This document shows, in pieces, positions 62,931 through 64,000 of a stretch of 64,000 nucleotides of DNA (positions are counted from its first letter, which is position 1; each line of letters starts with the position of its first letter). The notes beneath the pieces were generated by a model. The model had not been told where the DNA came from, searched no databases, and worked only from the letters and a program-made list of their open reading frames with translations. Both the position numbers and the translations under genes were made by a program. Origin of the DNA: Gammaproteobacteria bacterium (lineage in GTDB: Bacteria > Pseudomonadota > Gammaproteobacteria > Pseudomonadales > Pseudohongiellaceae). The DNA is taken from positions 25,412 to 89,411 of the forward strand of contig JAURCS010000005.1 of the NCBI GenBank assembly GCA_030828385.1, written 5' to 3'.

Positions 62931-63848
62931 TTACCGGTTTTTCGGGGTGAGTTTATACACGTTCATGCGCGAAGCGCCGGAGGTATAAATCGTGCCGTCA
63001 GAATCTACGGCTAAACCATGGGTACGCGGTGCGTAGGCGGTATCAAGCAATTCGCCGTTCCTGACGATGCTTACCCTGCCTTCATTAACATCGCTGATAT
63101 ACACCACATCATCGTTTCGCACCTCGATGCCACCTCTGGACGGATAGGGCCAGGTCTCCAGGTAATTACCCTGAGCATCGAAAATATTTACCCGAAAATT
63201 CTCACTGTCGTTGATCAGAATATTACCTTTTGAGTCCAGTGCTACGCCGTGTACGGCCTGAAACTCACCAGGACCACTGCCTTTGACGCCGCCGATGCTG
63301 CGAATGAATTCCCCCGCCGGATTGAAATGCACGACACGGGAATTCACATAGCCATCGGATATATAGATATCCCCGTTGTCAGCGATATAGACGTGATTGG
63401 GCTGATTGAATTTGTTCCGGGAGCTGTTGTCGCCAGGTTGATCCGCGATTCCCAGGGTCATCAGCAGATCACCGTCTGTGTTGTACTTGCGAATGACATG
63501 GCGGGCGGAATCGCTGATCCAGGCATTATCTTCCTTATCAATGGTGATGCTGTGCGCGCTGCCGAGTTCTTCGGAGCCACTCCATGAACGCAGAAATGTG
63601 CCTTCACGATCGAAGATGCGCACGTAGGGCTTTATCCTTACCAGCACATAGACAAGACCTTTGCCATCTACCGTAATCCAGGAGGTAGAGCCGTCCCAGG
63701 GGCCGGCGGATGACTGCCCCCATTGATTATCCTGGCTATAGTTCTGTTCCGGATTCTGATTTGGGCTGTCCTCAGGCTGGGCCATGACGCCACTGGTACA
63801 CAGGCCAAGTAACAGGGTGCTGACAAGTTTAATCTGACGATAGTTCAT
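62931..63848 (-). CDS. Exported NHL-repeat beta-propeller protein
   Basis: The 305-residue product has a signal peptide (LVSTLLLGLCTSGVMAQ) and an NHL-type propeller. Repeats are seen as ITVDGKGLVYVLVR, AHSITIDKEDNAWISDS, PNHVYIADNGDIYISDGYVN, VHGVALDSKGNILIND and THGLAVDSDGTIYTSG. The N-terminal mature part is rich in Gln/Asn/Ser. Such propellers bind ligands or partners; some are peptidyl-glycine lyases, but the catalytic residues of those were not identified here. Function unknown. Confidence 0.82.
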   Translation of the reverse strand: MNYRQIKLVSTLLLGLCTSGVMAQPEDSPNQNPEQNYSQDNQWGQSSAGPWDGSTSWITVDGKGLVYVLVRIKPYVRIFDREGTFLRSWSGSEELGSAHSITIDKEDNAWISDSARHVIRKYNTDGDLLMTLGIADQPGDNSSRNKFNQPNHVYIADNGDIYISDGYVNSRVVHFNPAGEFIRSIGGVKGSGPGEFQAVHGVALDSKGNILINDSENFRVNIFDAQGNYLETWPYPSRGGIEVRNDDVVYISDVNEGRVSIVRNGELLDTAYAPRTHGLAVDSDGTIYTSGASRMNVYKLTPKNR

Positions 63849-64000
63849 AGGGCATTCCTCTTAATGGAAACTTGACTAGATGAAAGTATAGATTTTGTCG
63901 CCGGCCCTGTATATGTATCAGGCAGGCTGGATAATACCTTGCGGGCTTCATATACTGCATTGTATTGCAGGCATAATAATTAAAAGGGGAGAGCTTCCAT

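Noticed and set aside
1-64000. tRNA, rRNA, CRISPR array, insertion sequence or prophage
   Set aside because: No cloverleaf-like segment, spaced direct-repeat array, transposase, integrase or phage gene was recognised on either strand.

Overview
This looks like a chromosomal segment of a free-living, aerobic gammaproteobacterium, probably marine or aquatic. The evidence is a single-file S10-spc-alpha ribosomal supercluster in gammaproteobacterial order, an adjacent FabA/FabB pair, AlgA/ManC- and AlgC-type sugar-nucleotide enzymes, PQQ dehydrogenases and a sulfatase with its activating enzyme. The assignment below class level is inference. No tRNA, rRNA, CRISPR array, transposase or prophage gene was seen.

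Layout. Positions 1-14962 hold the 3' end of fusA, then rpsJ through rplQ with secY and rpoA. tuf is absent between fusA and rpsJ. The cluster has a near-consensus promoter before rpsJ, an attenuator-like hairpin in the rpsJ leader, and a terminator after both rpmJ and rplQ. 15-21 kb holds a PLP aminotransferase, an exported FAH-family protein with its own promoter, a glutaminase pseudogene with an internal deletion, a one-chain PyrD-PyrK dihydroorotate dehydrogenase and a SYLF protein. 21.4-24.9 kb is a p-cresol-methylhydroxylase-like flavoprotein, cytochrome c and symporter operon. 25-32 kb holds a heptosyltransferase-like enzyme, a NagD-like phosphatase, a CBS-domain membrane protein, inorganic pyrophosphatase, a permease and a PQQ sugar dehydrogenase.

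The most unusual region is 32.4-39.9 kb on the minus strand. It has both halves of a phenylphosphate-synthase-like (split PEP-synthase) dikinase and a three-gene biotin-dependent carboxylase. The carboxyltransferase has altered active-site motifs. A decayed response regulator lies between the dikinase halves, and a small exported NTF2-like protein is tightly coupled downstream. Both the dikinase and the flavocytochrome at 21 kb belong to families known from phenol or alkylphenol metabolism. A pathway turning a phenol, aryl ketone or other enolisable substrate into a carboxylate is therefore a testable hypothesis.

40-52 kb holds a zinc-ribbon protein, a CFA-synthase-like methyltransferase, a PpiC/HupE pair, an SDR, a nucleotide-sugar-type epimerase, pyruvate phosphate dikinase, and a lipoprotein sulfatase with a membrane-anchored formylglycine-generating enzyme. 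52-64 kb holds a peptide transporter, a quinohaemoprotein alcohol dehydrogenase, a lone DsbD N-terminal domain, fabB-fabA, the manC-galU-manB trio and an NHL-repeat protein.

Two patterns cross the gene list. First, several intergenic gaps carry inverted arms made of degenerate 7-nt tandem repeats; two of them also enclose or flank a 32-nt REP-like palindrome with a compensatory base-pair change. Second, two apparently intact genes (symporter at 23.4 kb, SDR at 44.5 kb) have no ATG/GTG/TTG where homology and Shine-Dalgarno placement put the start; the codons there are ATC and ATA.
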